Shown one piece after another: positions 16,726-26,947 of a stretch of 50,929 bases of DNA (position 1 is its first letter; every line of letters begins with the position of its first letter). The notes beneath the pieces are model-generated. The model was not told the DNA's origin. It did not search any database and worked only from the letters and a program-made list of their open reading frames with translations. The position numbers and the translations under genes are program-made. This stretch comes from Nocardia exalbida NBRC 100660 (lineage in GTDB: Bacteria; Actinomycetota; Actinomycetes; Mycobacteriales; Mycobacteriaceae), in contig NZ_BAFZ01000128.1 of the NCBI RefSeq assembly GCF_000308575.1, forward strand, positions 1 through 50,929, written 5' to 3'.

Positions 16726-16905
16726 CTGTCCACGATTTCGTGCACATGTGTGAACAACCGGGTGAATCCGGTGGAACAACTCGAGGACCACTCGAGGATG
16801 AATCTGGGACAACTGCGGAACCTCCACAGACCCCTCGTGTTCATCCTCGAGACACCCCATGGCCATCCCCACGGCACCACGCCCCCTGAGCAGCGGATTC
16901 GGGCG

Positions 16906-16971
16906 CAGTCCACAGAATCCACAGCGCCTACTACTACTTCAGTTCTTCTCATTAGAGATCTCTCTTCAAAA
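16906..16971 (+). other. Basal origin unwinding element: two DnaA boxes, GC clamp, DnaA-trios
   Basis: Two abutting boxes, CAGTCCACA (16906-16914) and GAATCCACA (16915-16923), are followed by GCGC, then CTA CTA CTA CTT (16928-16939), then a T/A-rich stretch to 16971 (TTCTTCTCATTAGAG and on). In Bacillus subtilis the unwinding system has this same order: tandem boxes, GC-rich spacer, repeats of the trinucleotide 3'-GAT-5' (CTA on the written strand), AT-rich duplex. DnaA would extend from the boxes onto one strand and open the DNA toward dnaN. Confidence 0.8.
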
Positions 16972-17317
16972 CAGGGTGTGTGGAAAGTCGGTCGGACGCC
17001 GCACCTTCGCCGGCGGTCCCGGTTTCCCGGCAAGGACGACAGGGATCCGCGAGAGCCGAAAGCCGGATCGGCATCCGTCGTCCGTGCCGCGGTATGCCCC
17101 GACTCGGTCCCGTGCTCCGCCCGCTCGTCCGCGCTCGGGACTCGCGTATTCATGGCGCCGGAGGGTCGGGCTAGGTGCACGTCGCTCGCGCGGGTACGGT
17201 TTGATGTCTGTCGCCTGTGCCAGACTGCGAAGGCGGCCGATTCGGCAGGACCCTTTCGAGCACCGACACTGACGAGCCGACAACAGATCACGGAACCGGG
17301 AGAGGACAGATCGGGCG

Positions 17318-18493
17318 ATGGAGCTTGCAAGCATGAAGTTTCGGGTCGCCCGTGAGGATTTCGCCGAGTCCGTCGCCTGGGTGGCGCGCAGCCTGCCGTC
17401 CCGGCCTCCGGTTCCGGTGCTCGGCGGCGTGCTGCTGGTCGCCGACGAGGACGGCCTGACCGTCTCCGGTTTCGACTACGAGGTCTCCGCGCAGGTGCGG
17501 GTCGCGGCCGAGGTCGCGGGCCCCGGCCAGGTACTCGTCTCCGGTCGTCTGCTGGCCGACATCACCAAGGCGCTGTCCAACAAGCCCGTCGACGTCTCCG
17601 TGGACGGCACCCGCGTGCTGATCACCTGTGGCAGCGCGAAGTTCTCGCTGCCGACCATGCCCGTCGAGGACTATCCCCAGTTGCCCGAGGTGCCCCAGCA
17701 GACCGGTGAACTGAGTGTGGATGTCTTCGCCGAGGCCGTCGGGCAGGTCGCCGTCGCCGCGGGCCGTGACGACACCCTGCCGATGCTGACCGGTATCCGC
17801 GTGGAGATCGAGGGATCCAAGGTCGTTCTCGCGGCGACCGACCGGTTCCGCCTCGCCGTCCGGCACATCGAATGGCAGCCCGCGCGCGCCGACATCGAGA
17901 CTTCGGTGCTCATCCCGGCCAGGACGCTCTCGGAGGCCGCCAAGACGCTCGGGCCCTCCGACGCGCCCGTTCAGCTGTCCCTGGGGACCGGTGCGGGGTC
18001 GGACGGCCTGCTCGGCATCGTGAACGCTGGCCGCCGGACCACCACGCGCCTGCTCGACGCGGAATTCCCCAAGTTCCGCCAGTTGCTCCCCAAGGAGCAC
18101 ACCTCCATCGCCACCCTCGCCGTCGCCGCGCTGGCCGAAGCGATCAAGCGCGTCGCGCTGGTCGCCGAACGCGGCGCGCAGGTGCGGCTGGAGTTCTCCG
18201 CCGACGGCCTGCTGCTGTCGGCGGGCGGTGACGACGCGGGCCGGGCCGAGGAGTGGCTGGAGGCCGATTTCCGCGGTGAATCGCTCACCATCGCGTTCAA
18301 CCCCGGCTATCTAATCGACGGCTTGTCCGCCCTGCACTCCGACCGCGTCACCTTCGGCTTCACCACGCCGAGCAGGCCGGCGGTGCTGCTGCCCGCCTCC
18401 GACGAAGAACCCGAGGTGCTCGACTCCGGAACGTTCGCGGCGTTGTCGAGCCCGTACATCTATCTGCTGATGCCGGTCCGGCTGCCGGGCTGA
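17318..18493 (+). CDS. dnaN: DNA polymerase III sliding clamp (beta subunit)
   Basis: Ring-shaped processivity clamp for the replicative polymerase. The three-domain clamp fold is readable: MKFRVAREDFAESVAWVARSL at the start, PTMPVEDYPQLPEVP in the first third, GRDDTLPMLTGIRVEI at the start of domain 2, and the C-terminal SPYIYLLMPVRLPG, which forms part of the protein-binding pocket. The length of 391 is normal. ATG 17318 follows GGGAGAGG by 12 bases; ATG 17333 (MKFRV) is the alternative. Confidence 0.97.
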   Translation: MELASMKFRVAREDFAESVAWVARSLPSRPPVPVLGGVLLVADEDGLTVSGFDYEVSAQVRVAAEVAGPGQVLVSGRLLADITKALSNKPVDVSVDGTRVLITCGSAKFSLPTMPVEDYPQLPEVPQQTGELSVDVFAEAVGQVAVAAGRDDTLPMLTGIRVEIEGSKVVLAATDRFRLAVRHIEWQPARADIETSVLIPARTLSEAAKTLGPSDAPVQLSLGTGAGSDGLLGIVNAGRRTTTRLLDAEFPKFRQLLPKEHTSIATLAVAALAEAIKRVALVAERGAQVRLEFSADGLLLSAGGDDAGRAEEWLEADFRGESLTIAFNPGYLIDGLSALHSDRVTFGFTTPSRPAVLLPASDEEPEVLDSGTFAALSSPYIYLLMPVRLPG

Positions 18494-18620
18494 TCGCCTG
18501 TGCATGATCTGGTTTCCTATGGATCCGCGCCGCGTGGTCCAGCGCGGGTGAACAGTGATGCCGCTGGAAAATCCCCAGCGACGTCGGAGAAACCGGTTTA
18601 CGCGCAGTTGGGGGCCCACT

Positions 18621-18629
18621 TTATCCACA
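18621..18629 (+). promoter_or_regulatory. Perfect DnaA box between dnaN and recF
   Basis: TTATCCACA matches the consensus exactly; a second, weaker GTGTTCCACA lies a few bases further on. It sits in the 243-bp dnaN-recF gap, which has no gene; several relatives have gnd here. Confidence 0.7.
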
Positions 18630-18736
18630 GGTGTTCCACAGGGCTGTGGCGCACCGCAGGGCATCTGCCCAGGGCGGCGACGATGTACCGATCGGCGGGA
18701 ATGTCCGCTTCGGCCCAGGCAGGGGCGCGATAGCGG

Positions 18737-20017
18737 ATGTTCGTCCGAACTCTGTCGCTGCGTGACTTCCGCTCGTGGGAGTATGCGGAACTCGAATTAT
18801 CCCCAGGTCGAACCGTTTTCTTGGGATCGAACGGCAACGGCAAGACAAACCTGTTGGAAGCGATCGGCTACCTGGCCACGCTCGGTTCGCATCGCGTCGC
18901 CTCGGAAGCTCCGTTGATCCGCACCGGGGCCGAGCGGGCCCGGGTCGGCGCCACCGTGGTCAACACCGGCCGCGAGTTACGCATCGATGTGGAGCTGAAC
19001 CAGGGCAGCGCCAATCGCGCGCAGATCAACCGCTCACCGGTCCGCCGGACGCGGGAGGTCCTGGGGATTCTGCAAACCGTGTTGTTCGCGCCGGAGGATC
19101 TCGCGTTGGTGCGCGGCGACCCGGGCGAGCGCCGTCGATTCATGGACGAGTTGTGCACAACCCGCCTCCCCAGGTTGGCCGCGGTTCGTGGGGACTACGA
19201 CCGGGTGCTACGCCAGCGCTCGGCACTGCTGAAAACGGCTGGGCGGCAAGCTCGGTCCAAGGCCGATCTGAGCACCCTCGACGTGTGGGACGGGCACCTC
19301 GCCGCGCACGCGTCCGTTCTGCTCGCCCAGCGGCTGCGCTTGGTGCACGAGCTCGCGCCGTATCTGGCTCGGTCCTATGCTTCGATCGCCCCGGAGTCGC
19401 GGCCCGCGGCGATCGCCTATCGCAGCGCCGCGCTGCCCCCGGAGTTCCTGGACCCGGCCAGGGCGCCGCGCCCGGAGGACCAGGAGGAGCTGGAGGGGGT
19501 CCTGCTGCGCGAACTCGCCGCCGCGCGACCGAAGGAACTCGAGCGCGGGGTGTGCCTGGTCGGCCCGCACCGCGACGAACTGGACCTGATGCTGGGGGAC
19601 TCGCCCGCCAAGGGGTTCGCCAGCCACGGCGAGTCCTGGTCGTTCGCCTTGGCTTTGCGGTTGGGCGCGTTCGAACTGCTGCGCGCCACAGGCGCCGAAC
19701 CGGTGCTGCTGCTCGATGACGTGTTCGCCGAACTCGACCGGCGGCGCCGCGCCGCGCTGGCGGCCGTCGCGGCAGGCGCGGAGCAAGTGCTGATCACGGC
19801 GGCCGTGCCGGAGGACGTACCCGCCGAACTCGCCGCGGTGCCGTTGCGGGTGGAAACCGCGGGCGGTCCCGACGGCCGCGTCTCCCGGATCGTCGCGGAG
19901 AACCCGTCGGGCAGCGACGATCTCGGCGGCGAACGGGAGAACGACGAGGCCACGCATCCGGCGATCGAGAGCGAACGTGATCCGGTCACCGGTTCGACGG
20001 AGTCGCGGGCGCCGTAA
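18737..20017 (+). CDS. recF: DNA repair and replication protein RecF
   Basis: SMC-like ATPase that with RecO and RecR loads RecA at single-strand gaps. Walker A GSNGNGKTNLL is at about residues 34-44, the signature region contains SHGESWSFALALRLG, and Walker B is VLLLDDVFAELDRRRR. A C-terminal extension of about 45 residues past the fold (NPSGSDDLGGERENDEATH and on) is not part of the core. ATG 18737 follows AGGGGCG. Its frame contains TTATCCCCA (from 18798), a DnaA-box variant. Confidence 0.96.
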   Translation: MFVRTLSLRDFRSWEYAELELSPGRTVFLGSNGNGKTNLLEAIGYLATLGSHRVASEAPLIRTGAERARVGATVVNTGRELRIDVELNQGSANRAQINRSPVRRTREVLGILQTVLFAPEDLALVRGDPGERRRFMDELCTTRLPRLAAVRGDYDRVLRQRSALLKTAGRQARSKADLSTLDVWDGHLAAHASVLLAQRLRLVHELAPYLARSYASIAPESRPAAIAYRSAALPPEFLDPARAPRPEDQEELEGVLLRELAAARPKELERGVCLVGPHRDELDLMLGDSPAKGFASHGESWSFALALRLGAFELLRATGAEPVLLLDDVFAELDRRRRAALAAVAAGAEQVLITAAVPEDVPAELAAVPLRVETAGGPDGRVSRIVAENPSGSDDLGGERENDEATHPAIESERDPVTGSTESRAP

Positions 20018-20348
20018 TCATCCACAGGAGAGTGGACAGGTGATCCCAGCATCCACATCGGCCGCTCCGGTCCACTACAGTGACCAGTCGTCGGTGCTAC
20101 CGATCGAGTTCTCCCCAGTTGAGCCCGATTCCCCAACACCTGTGGAAAACTCGCTCGGCCGGGAGGGATCGCTCCTGTGAGACTCGCTTCAGCAACGGCT
20201 GAGCAAGCGACCGAACTTGTCCGGAATCCGGCGATTTGGGCGGTGAACAGATTGTTCGCCCGGCTACCGGGGCGTGCGGTGCGCACGATTCCCGGTACTG
20301 GCAACCTCGGGAAACGGCTGGGGACAACTTGATCGAAACTGGGGACAA
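20018..20348. promoter_or_regulatory. recF-dciA gap with DnaA-box-like sites
   Basis: The 358-bp gap before dciA has no convincing gene. It holds TCATCCACA (20018-20026), TGTGGAAAA (20141-20149) and two TGGGGACAA sites (20319-20327 and 20340-20348; reverse complement TTGTCCCCA, one base from a DnaA box) in direct orientation, 21 bp apart. The last pair is just upstream of the dciA ribosome site, where bound DnaA could repress or time dciA. Confidence 0.5.
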
Positions 20349-20375
20349 ACGACCGACTGCGGAGGGAGCGGGGCG

Positions 20376-20945
20376 ATGAACGATCAGCCCGTGGAGCCCG
20401 GCCCCGCCGAATCCGCAGGAGCGGAGCCCGAACTGCGCGGCATCGACCTGGCGCGGCGCGCCCTCGAGGAAGCGCGCGCCGCGGCACGGGCGAGTGGCAA
20501 GGCTGTCGGTCAGGGGCGTTCCTCGCCTCAGCGCAGGCTGCGGCCCGGCGCCCGCAGGCGCACCGGATGGTCCGGCGCCGGCCCCGATGAGCGCGATCCA
20601 CAGCCGCTGTCCAGGCTGACCGGCTCCATCGCCAAGAACCGCGGGTGGTCGAACAAGGTGGCCGAGGGCATGGTCTTCGGCCGCTGGTCGGGAGTGGTGG
20701 GTGAGGACATCGCCGCGCACGCCACACCGATCACCCTGAAGGACGGCGTACTGAGCATCGCCGCCGAGTCGACCGCGTGGGCGACGCAGCTGCGGATGCT
20801 GCAGAGCCAGATCCTGGCGAAGATCAATGCCGCGGTCGGCCAGGGCGTGGTGACCTCGCTGAAGATCTCGGGGCCTGCCGCGCCGAGCTGGCGCAAAGGT
20901 GAACGCCATATCAGAGGTCGCGGACCGCGCGACACCTACGGCTGA
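20376..20945 (+). CDS. dciA: DciA-type helicase loader (DUF721)
   Basis: DUF721/DciA proteins act with the replicative helicase DnaB in bacteria lacking DnaC or DnaI. The conserved part is in the C-terminal half: VFGRWSGVVGEDIAAHATPI, then LSIAAESTAWATQLRMLQSQIL, and a basic tail GPAAPSWRKGERHIRGRGPRDTYG (quoted in parts). The N-terminal 90 residues are low-complexity and Arg/Ala-rich. ATG 20376 has GGAGGGAG seven bases upstream. This is the Rv0004 position in mycobacteria. Confidence 0.92.
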   Translation: MNDQPVEPGPAESAGAEPELRGIDLARRALEEARAAARASGKAVGQGRSSPQRRLRPGARRRTGWSGAGPDERDPQPLSRLTGSIAKNRGWSNKVAEGMVFGRWSGVVGEDIAAHATPITLKDGVLSIAAESTAWATQLRMLQSQILAKINAAVGQGVVTSLKISGPAAPSWRKGERHIRGRGPRDTYG

Positions 20946-20994
20946 CCACCACGAGCAGTATCTGATACTTGGTGTTACGTTATTCCGAAAGTGG

Positions 20995-21010
20995 CGTTTC
21001 ACGTGGAACG
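20995..21010. promoter_or_regulatory. Weak parS-like site, 13/16
   Basis: CGTTTCACGTGGAACG has three changes from the consensus but keeps the TTTCACGTG core. It lies 70 bp upstream of the alpha/beta hydrolase start. Three mismatches make ParB binding uncertain. Confidence 0.45.
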
Positions 21011-21079
21011 TCCCGGTTCGAGGTCGCACCGAGCAGCTCGCGACGCCGGACCGGAATCGTGCGGGCAGAAAGAATTTCG

Positions 21080-21991
21080 ATGACGATCACCACGGCGGTC
21101 GGTCCGTTTCCGGCGAGCGCGACTCGAACGGTTCGCCGAGGTGACGTCGAACTCGCGGTCTACGAATGCGGCAACCCCGACGGCGTGCCGGTTCTGCTGA
21201 TCCATGGCTGGCCCGATACCCATCTGCTGTGGAGTCGGGTAGCGGCCAGGCTCGGCGGCCGCCATCGTGTGATCGCCTTCGACAACCGAGGCGTGGGCAG
21301 CAGTTCGGCGCCGACAGCGGTCGAGGACTATCGGATCGAGGAACTCGCGGCCGATGTCCGTGCGGTCATCGACGCGGTCGCGCCCGGCGAACGGGTGCAC
21401 GTCCTCGGGCACGACTGGGGATCGGTGATCGGGTGGGAAGCGGTCGCCGCCGCGGACGCCGCATCGATGATCGCGTCCTTCACCTCGGTGTCCGGCCCCA
21501 ACCTGGACTTCCTCGGCGCCTATCTGCGTGGTCCGCTCACCCCGGCGCGGCTGCGCGGCGCCCTGACCCAAGCCGTGGCATCGGCCTATACCGTCGCCTT
21601 CCAGATCCCCAAGTTGCCGGATCCGGTGCTGCGGGTCCTCGCCGGCCGCTGGCCGCGTTTCCTCGCGTTCTTCGACGGCCTGGACCCCGCGCTGGTGGAA
21701 ACAGCGCCGACGCTGCGCACCGATATGCTCAACAGTCTGAAGCTCTACCGCGCGAACATCCGGCCGCACCTGCGTCATCCGCGGCCTCGTCCGATCGAGG
21801 TGCCCGTCCAACTGATCGTCGCCACTCGCGACCGCGCCGTGCGGCCCGTGGCCAACGCCGAGGCCGACCGGTGGGTGCCGCGTTTGACCCGGGTCGAGAT
21901 CCCGGCGCGGCACTGGTCGCCGATCTCCCACCCCGCGGAGCTGGCGCGCCACACCGCCGCGTTCATCGCTCGGGTCGACGCCCCGCGCTGA
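21080..21991 (+). CDS. Alpha/beta hydrolase, epoxide-hydrolase-like
   Basis: A 303-residue alpha/beta hydrolase. The oxyanion-hole motif HGWPD is near residue 40. The nucleophile elbow GHDWGS has Asp rather than Ser, as in epoxide hydrolases and haloalkane dehalogenases; the acid and histidine would be in VATRDRAVRP and IPARHWSPISHP. The cap region (PLTPARLRGALTQAVASAY) carries the substrate pocket, so the substrate cannot be named. ATG 21080 is preceded by a weak AGAAAGAA. The gene interrupts the dciA-gyrB junction, which is direct in mycobacteria, so it is a lineage-specific insertion. Confidence 0.85.
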   Translation: MTITTAVGPFPASATRTVRRGDVELAVYECGNPDGVPVLLIHGWPDTHLLWSRVAARLGGRHRVIAFDNRGVGSSSAPTAVEDYRIEELAADVRAVIDAVAPGERVHVLGHDWGSVIGWEAVAAADAASMIASFTSVSGPNLDFLGAYLRGPLTPARLRGALTQAVASAYTVAFQIPKLPDPVLRVLAGRWPRFLAFFDGLDPALVETAPTLRTDMLNSLKLYRANIRPHLRHPRPRPIEVPVQLIVATRDRAVRPVANAEADRWVPRLTRVEIPARHWSPISHPAELARHTAAFIARVDAPR

Positions 21992-22200
21992 TCCGGGGCG
22001 GTGACCCGCCGACTCATCTCTCAGGCCACTTCTGATGGATCAAAACCAGCGGAAGGCGGAACCGAGTCGCCGAATTCCGATTTCTCGCATCCACGGCGCT
22101 GTGAGGGGTGTCGGAAGTGGGTTGTAAGTTGGGTGTACCAGTAGGATGGTGACGTAACTAGCGGCGATACCTTCGGCGCGTTCCGCACAGTCCGCGCGTG

Positions 22201-22231
22201 GACCCTGATTCTCGAGAGAATGACCAGGGTC
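22201..22231 (+). promoter_or_regulatory. Inverted repeat in the gyrB leader
   Basis: GACCCTG (22201-22207) pairs with CAGGGTC (22225-22231), and ATTCTC (22208-22213) with GAGAAT (22216-22221), giving 13 pairs with a GAC bulge around a CTCGAG centre. It lies 60-90 bp before the gyrB start. It may be an attenuator or a supercoiling-sensitive operator; its role is not visible from sequence. Confidence 0.5.
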
Positions 22232-22290
22232 GACGCGTGCTGTCCGATCGCTCTATGCCGGGATCAGCAAGTAAGGAGAGCTACCGACCA

Positions 22291-24336
22291 GTGGCTGCCA
22301 AAGACTCCACCGCATCGGGTTCGACCAGAACGACCGGGAAGCAGGACTACGGTGCCTCCTCCATCAAGGTTCTCGAGGGGCTCGAGGCGGTTCGCAAGCG
22401 TCCGGGCATGTACATCGGCTCCACCGGTGAGCGTGGTCTGCACCACCTGATCTGGGAGGTCGTCGACAACTCCGTCGACGAGGCGATGGCCGGGTACGCG
22501 ACGAAGGTCGAGGTCACCCTGCTGGCCGACGGCGGCGTCGAAGTGGTCGACGACGGCCGCGGCATTCCAGTGGCGATGCACGCCCAAGGCATACCGACCA
22601 TCGAGGTCGTCATGACCCAGCTGCACGCGGGCGGCAAGTTCGACTCGGATTCCTACGCGGTGTCCGGTGGTCTGCACGGCGTCGGTATCTCCGTGGTCAA
22701 CGCGCTGTCGAGCCGCTTGGAAGCGGAGATCGACCACGACGGCTACCACTGGAGCCAGACCTACAAGGACGCCATCCCCGGCAAGCTGATCCAAGGTGAG
22801 CCGACCAAGAAGACCGGCACCACCATCCGCTTCTGGGCGGATCCGGAGATCTTCGAGACCACCACCTACAACTTCGAGACGGTTGCCCGCAGGCTGCAGG
22901 AGATGGCGTTCCTGAACAAGGGACTGACCATCAAGCTCACCGACGAGCGCGTCAGCGACTCCGATGTGACCGACGAGGTGGTCAGCGAAACCGCCGAGGC
23001 GCCCAAGCACGCCGAGGAGGGCACCGCGCCCGCCGAGCACAAGGTGAAGACCCGGACCTACCACTACCCGGGCGGTCTGGAGGACTTCGTCCGCCACATC
23101 AACCGCACCAAGCAGGCGATCCACAACTCGGTCGTCGGGTTCACCGGCAAGGGCACCGGCCACGAGCTCGAGGTCGCGATGCAGTGGAACTCGGGCTACT
23201 CGGAGTCGGTACACACCTTCGCGAACACCATCAACACGCACGAGGGCGGTACGCACGAAGAGGGCTTCCGCGCGGCGTTGACCACAGTGGTCAACAAGTA
23301 CGCCAAGGACAAGAGGCTCATCAAGGAGAAGGACGGCAACCTCACCGGTGACGACATCCGGGAGGGCCTGGCCGCCATCGTGAGCGTCAAGGTCGGCGAG
23401 CCGCAGTTCGAGGGCCAGACCAAGACCAAGCTCGGCAACACCGAGGTGAAGTCGTTCGTGCAGCGCACCTGTAACGAGCACCTCACACACTGGTTCGAGG
23501 CGAACCCGGCCGACGCGAAGACCATCGTCAACAAGGCGGTCTCCTCGGCGCAGGCCCGCGTCGCCGCGCGCAAGGCGCGCGAGCTGGTGCGGCGCAAGTC
23601 CGCCACCGACCTGGGTGGTCTGCCCGGCAAGCTGGCCGACTGCCGGTCCAAGGATCCGAGCAAGTCCGAGATCTACATCGTGGAGGGTGACTCCGCAGGC
23701 GGCTCGGCGAAGTCCGGCCGCGACTCGATGTACCAGGCGATCCTGCCGCTGCGCGGCAAGATCATCAACGTCGAGAAGGCGCGTATCGACAAGGTCCTCA
23801 AGAACAACGAGGTCCAGTCGATCATCACCGCCTTCGGTACGGGCATCCACGACGAGTTCGACATCAGCAAGCTGCGCTACCACAAGATCGTGCTGATGGC
23901 CGACGCCGACGTGGACGGCCAGCACATCTCCACGCTGCTGCTGACGCTGCTGTTCCGTTTCATGCGCCCGCTGGTGGAGCACGGGCACGTGTATCTCGCG
24001 CAGCCGCCGCTCTACAAGCTCAAGTGGCAGCGCAGCGATCCGGAGTTCGCCTACTCCGATCGCGAGCGTGACGGTCTGCTCGAAGCGGGGCTCGCCGCCG
24101 GAAAGAAGATCAACAAGGACGACGGCGTGCAGCGCTACAAGGGCCTCGGTGAGATGAACGCCAAGGAGCTGTGGGAGACCACCATGGATCCCGCGGTGCG
24201 GGTGCTTCGTCAAGTGACGCTCGATGACGCGGCCGCTGCCGACGAACTGTTCTCGGTCCTGATGGGCGAGGACGTCGAGGCGCGTCGCAGCTTCATCACC
24301 CGCAATGCCAAGGACGTTCGCTTCCTCGACGTATAG
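22291..24336 (+). CDS. gyrB: DNA gyrase subunit B
   Basis: ATPase subunit of type IIA topoisomerase that introduces negative supercoils. The GHKL ATPase begins with KVLEGLEAVRKRPGMYIGST and has the lid motif SGGLHGVGISVVNALS. The TOPRIM part has IVEGDSAGGSAK, PLRGKIINVEKAR and MADADVDGQHI. The C-terminal tail YKGLGEMNAKELWETTMDP is canonical. The start is GTG 22291 (VAAKDS) with AAGGAG 12 bases upstream, giving 681 residues; in-frame starts upstream would place the leader hairpin inside the gene. gyrA follows after 52 bp. Confidence 0.97.
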   Translation: MAAKDSTASGSTRTTGKQDYGASSIKVLEGLEAVRKRPGMYIGSTGERGLHHLIWEVVDNSVDEAMAGYATKVEVTLLADGGVEVVDDGRGIPVAMHAQGIPTIEVVMTQLHAGGKFDSDSYAVSGGLHGVGISVVNALSSRLEAEIDHDGYHWSQTYKDAIPGKLIQGEPTKKTGTTIRFWADPEIFETTTYNFETVARRLQEMAFLNKGLTIKLTDERVSDSDVTDEVVSETAEAPKHAEEGTAPAEHKVKTRTYHYPGGLEDFVRHINRTKQAIHNSVVGFTGKGTGHELEVAMQWNSGYSESVHTFANTINTHEGGTHEEGFRAALTTVVNKYAKDKRLIKEKDGNLTGDDIREGLAAIVSVKVGEPQFEGQTKTKLGNTEVKSFVQRTCNEHLTHWFEANPADAKTIVNKAVSSAQARVAARKARELVRRKSATDLGGLPGKLADCRSKDPSKSEIYIVEGDSAGGSAKSGRDSMYQAILPLRGKIINVEKARIDKVLKNNEVQSIITAFGTGIHDEFDISKLRYHKIVLMADADVDGQHISTLLLTLLFRFMRPLVEHGHVYLAQPPLYKLKWQRSDPEFAYSDRERDGLLEAGLAAGKKINKDDGVQRYKGLGEMNAKELWETTMDPAVRVLRQVTLDDAAAADELFSVLMGEDVEARRSFITRNAKDVRFLDV

Positions 24337-24388
24337 CCGGCGTGAGTTCACCCAGCCCTGTTCACGCCAGGCCCGGTAAGGAGACCGC

Positions 24389-26908
<2,520 letters not shown>

Positions 26909-26947
26909 CCCATCAGCGGCGGCAACGAACGGACCCAAGGATTCCCA

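Larger units (their letters stand above)
16496..17010. other. Origin of replication oriC (dnaA-dnaN interval)
   Basis: The 871-bp dnaA-dnaN gap has no gene. It carries many DnaA-box-like sites (TTGTCCACC at 16551, AATTCCACA at 16611, CTGTCCACG near 16726, CAGTCCACA at 16906, GAATCCACA at 16915, and TGTGGA half boxes at 16502, 16524, 16678, 16700 and 16979), nine CTCGAG palindromes at 16511-16851, and an A+T-richer stretch at 16943-16971. This is the standard origin location in Actinobacteria. 17010-17317 holds the dnaN leader with its ribosome site; I see nothing else there. Confidence 0.92.

Noticed and set aside
14485..16872. 795-codon open frame opposite dnaA
   Set aside because: It is a high-GC shadow of dnaA third-position composition. 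No domain is recognisable.
18494..18736. A gnd gene expected between dnaN and recF in some relatives
   Set aside because: The gap is only 243 bp and has no frame; the gene is absent here.
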